Below are positions 63,484 through 64,000 of a DNA stretch of 64,000 nucleotides, one piece after another (within the stretch, counting starts at the first letter, position 1; each line of letters begins with the position of its first letter). Under the pieces are notes generated by a model that was not told where the DNA came from, made no database searches, and saw only the letters and a list, made by a program, of their open reading frames with translations. The stretch is from Neisseria yangbaofengii (lineage in GTDB: Bacteria > Pseudomonadota > Gammaproteobacteria > Burkholderiales > Neisseriaceae), in assembly GCF_014898075.1 (NCBI RefSeq), contig NZ_CP062976.1, positions 1,240,001 to 1,304,000 on the forward strand, given 5' to 3'. The translations under genes were made by a program, and so were the position numbers.

Positions 63484-64000
63484 GAACAAATCTTTGGTCT
63501 ACCGCATGGCCAGCACCGACAGCCTCCATACTTTCTTGGCTTTGAGTAAGCTGGCCGCAGCGCCGCATTCTAAAAATGAAGCCTCATACAATGCGATTGC
63601 ATTGCGGGAGCATAAACAGACCTTGGCCAAGCTGCGTCAGATGGACACCAAACAACTGGAAAAATTAGCCAAACACTCCATCGGTGTCGTGAGCTACCTG
63701 ATTGATCTGGACTGTCTGCAGGACAATCTGAACGTATTTGAAAAGAATGTTCAGCAGTATGAAGAAGAGCTTCAACGTGTCCGTTGGCTTGTAACCCGTA
63801 AAGCCAGCAACCAGATGATTATTGATTTGTGCCCTTTGGTCAGTTTCGATGAAATCAAAAAGGTTCGTCTTGAATTGGGGATGCCCGTATCCCGAGGCCG
63901 TCTAAAAATGCCCGATACGAATACTAGACTTCAGATTTTGAAGGCATGGCAAAAAAATCAGTCAGAAAAAAACCTGTATCTGCGCTACCAAAACTTGTCT
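63473..64000 (+). CDS. DUF2857 protein, copy 2 (partial, runs off the window)
   Basis: An open frame from ATG 63473 (or ATG 63476, both after GGGGGGCGGC) continues to the end of the window without a stop, at least 176 codons. It matches copy 1 in the diagnostic part: VRWLVTRKASNQMIIDLCPL, then FDEIKKVRLELGMPVSRGRL. It follows the same parA-parB order as the 57498-60736 block but on the opposite strand. The upstream part is more diverged than the core. No terminator is reached in the window. Confidence 0.8.
   Translation, partial: MMAKNKSLVYRMASTDSLHTFLALSKLAAAPHSKNEASYNAIALREHKQTLAKLRQMDTKQLEKLAKHSIGVVSYLIDLDCLQDNLNVFEKNVQQYEEELQRVRWLVTRKASNQMIIDLCPLVSFDEIKKVRLELGMPVSRGRLKMPDTNTRLQILKAWQKNQSEKNLYLRYQNLS

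Overview
This window comes from a Neisseria species, most likely a commensal. Almost every intergenic space in the first 33 kb carries the neisserial DNA uptake sequence in its AG dialect (AGGCCGTCTGAA). Many copies sit as inverted pairs that double as Rho-independent terminators. Core proteins are also typical of the genus, for example a dihydrolipoamide dehydrogenase with its own N-terminal lipoyl domain.

Region 1 (1 to about 32.9 kb) is ordinary chromosome. It holds the end of aceE, then aceF and lpdA (pyruvate dehydrogenase complex), cysG, mfd, a fused FokI-type double adenine methyltransferase with no restriction partner, dsbD, folE2, a cystathionine lyase/synthase, fpr, hpnC, alaS, aspA, an AlaA-like aminotransferase, tRNA-Leu(CAA), a MlaC-like protein, cca, a DUF2130 protein, an SbmA/BacA-like ABC exporter, a TonB-dependent siderophore receptor behind a Fur-like site, ruvB and a small hypothetical gene. 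Convergent genes are separated by uptake-sequence terminators.

Region 2 (about 32.99 to 60.88 kb) is an integrated element related to the gonococcal genetic island and the SXT/SPI-7 class of conjugative elements. It is bounded by a degenerate dif-like site at 32988 and a near-perfect neisserial dif at 60848, in the same orientation, as expected for an element that exploits XerCD. Read leftward on the minus strand, it has a maintenance block (parA, parB, DUF2857, two winged-helix proteins, a DUF1845/PFL_4669-like protein, a DUF3158-like protein, ssb). Then comes an F-type secretion block (traC, a small gene, trbI, an S26 TraF-like protease, a trbC-traW fusion, traU, a Sel1-repeat gene, traF, traH, traG), followed by a lytic transglycosylase and traD. 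Several parts are damaged or missing. traG has two in-frame stops, traD has a one-base frameshift, and the DUF4400-like gene after traD is short. A resolvase fragment and a RelBE-type toxin-antitoxin pair sit between ltgX and traD. No relaxase, pilin or TraL/E/K/B/V genes lie inside this segment.

Region 3 (about 60.9 kb to the end) begins just beyond the dif site with a second parA-parB-DUF2857 set. It is clearly paralogous to the first but points the other way and runs off the window. The simplest reading is two related elements side by side at dif, or one composite element with an internal dif.

The most unusual features are the divergent duplicated partition modules around dif, and six palindromes (nine-, eight-, seven- or six-base arms around five G/C) placed ahead of successive maintenance genes. 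Others are a 200-bp near-palindrome beside the left dif-like site, and TraG's C-terminal fusion to cell-wall hydrolase domains.
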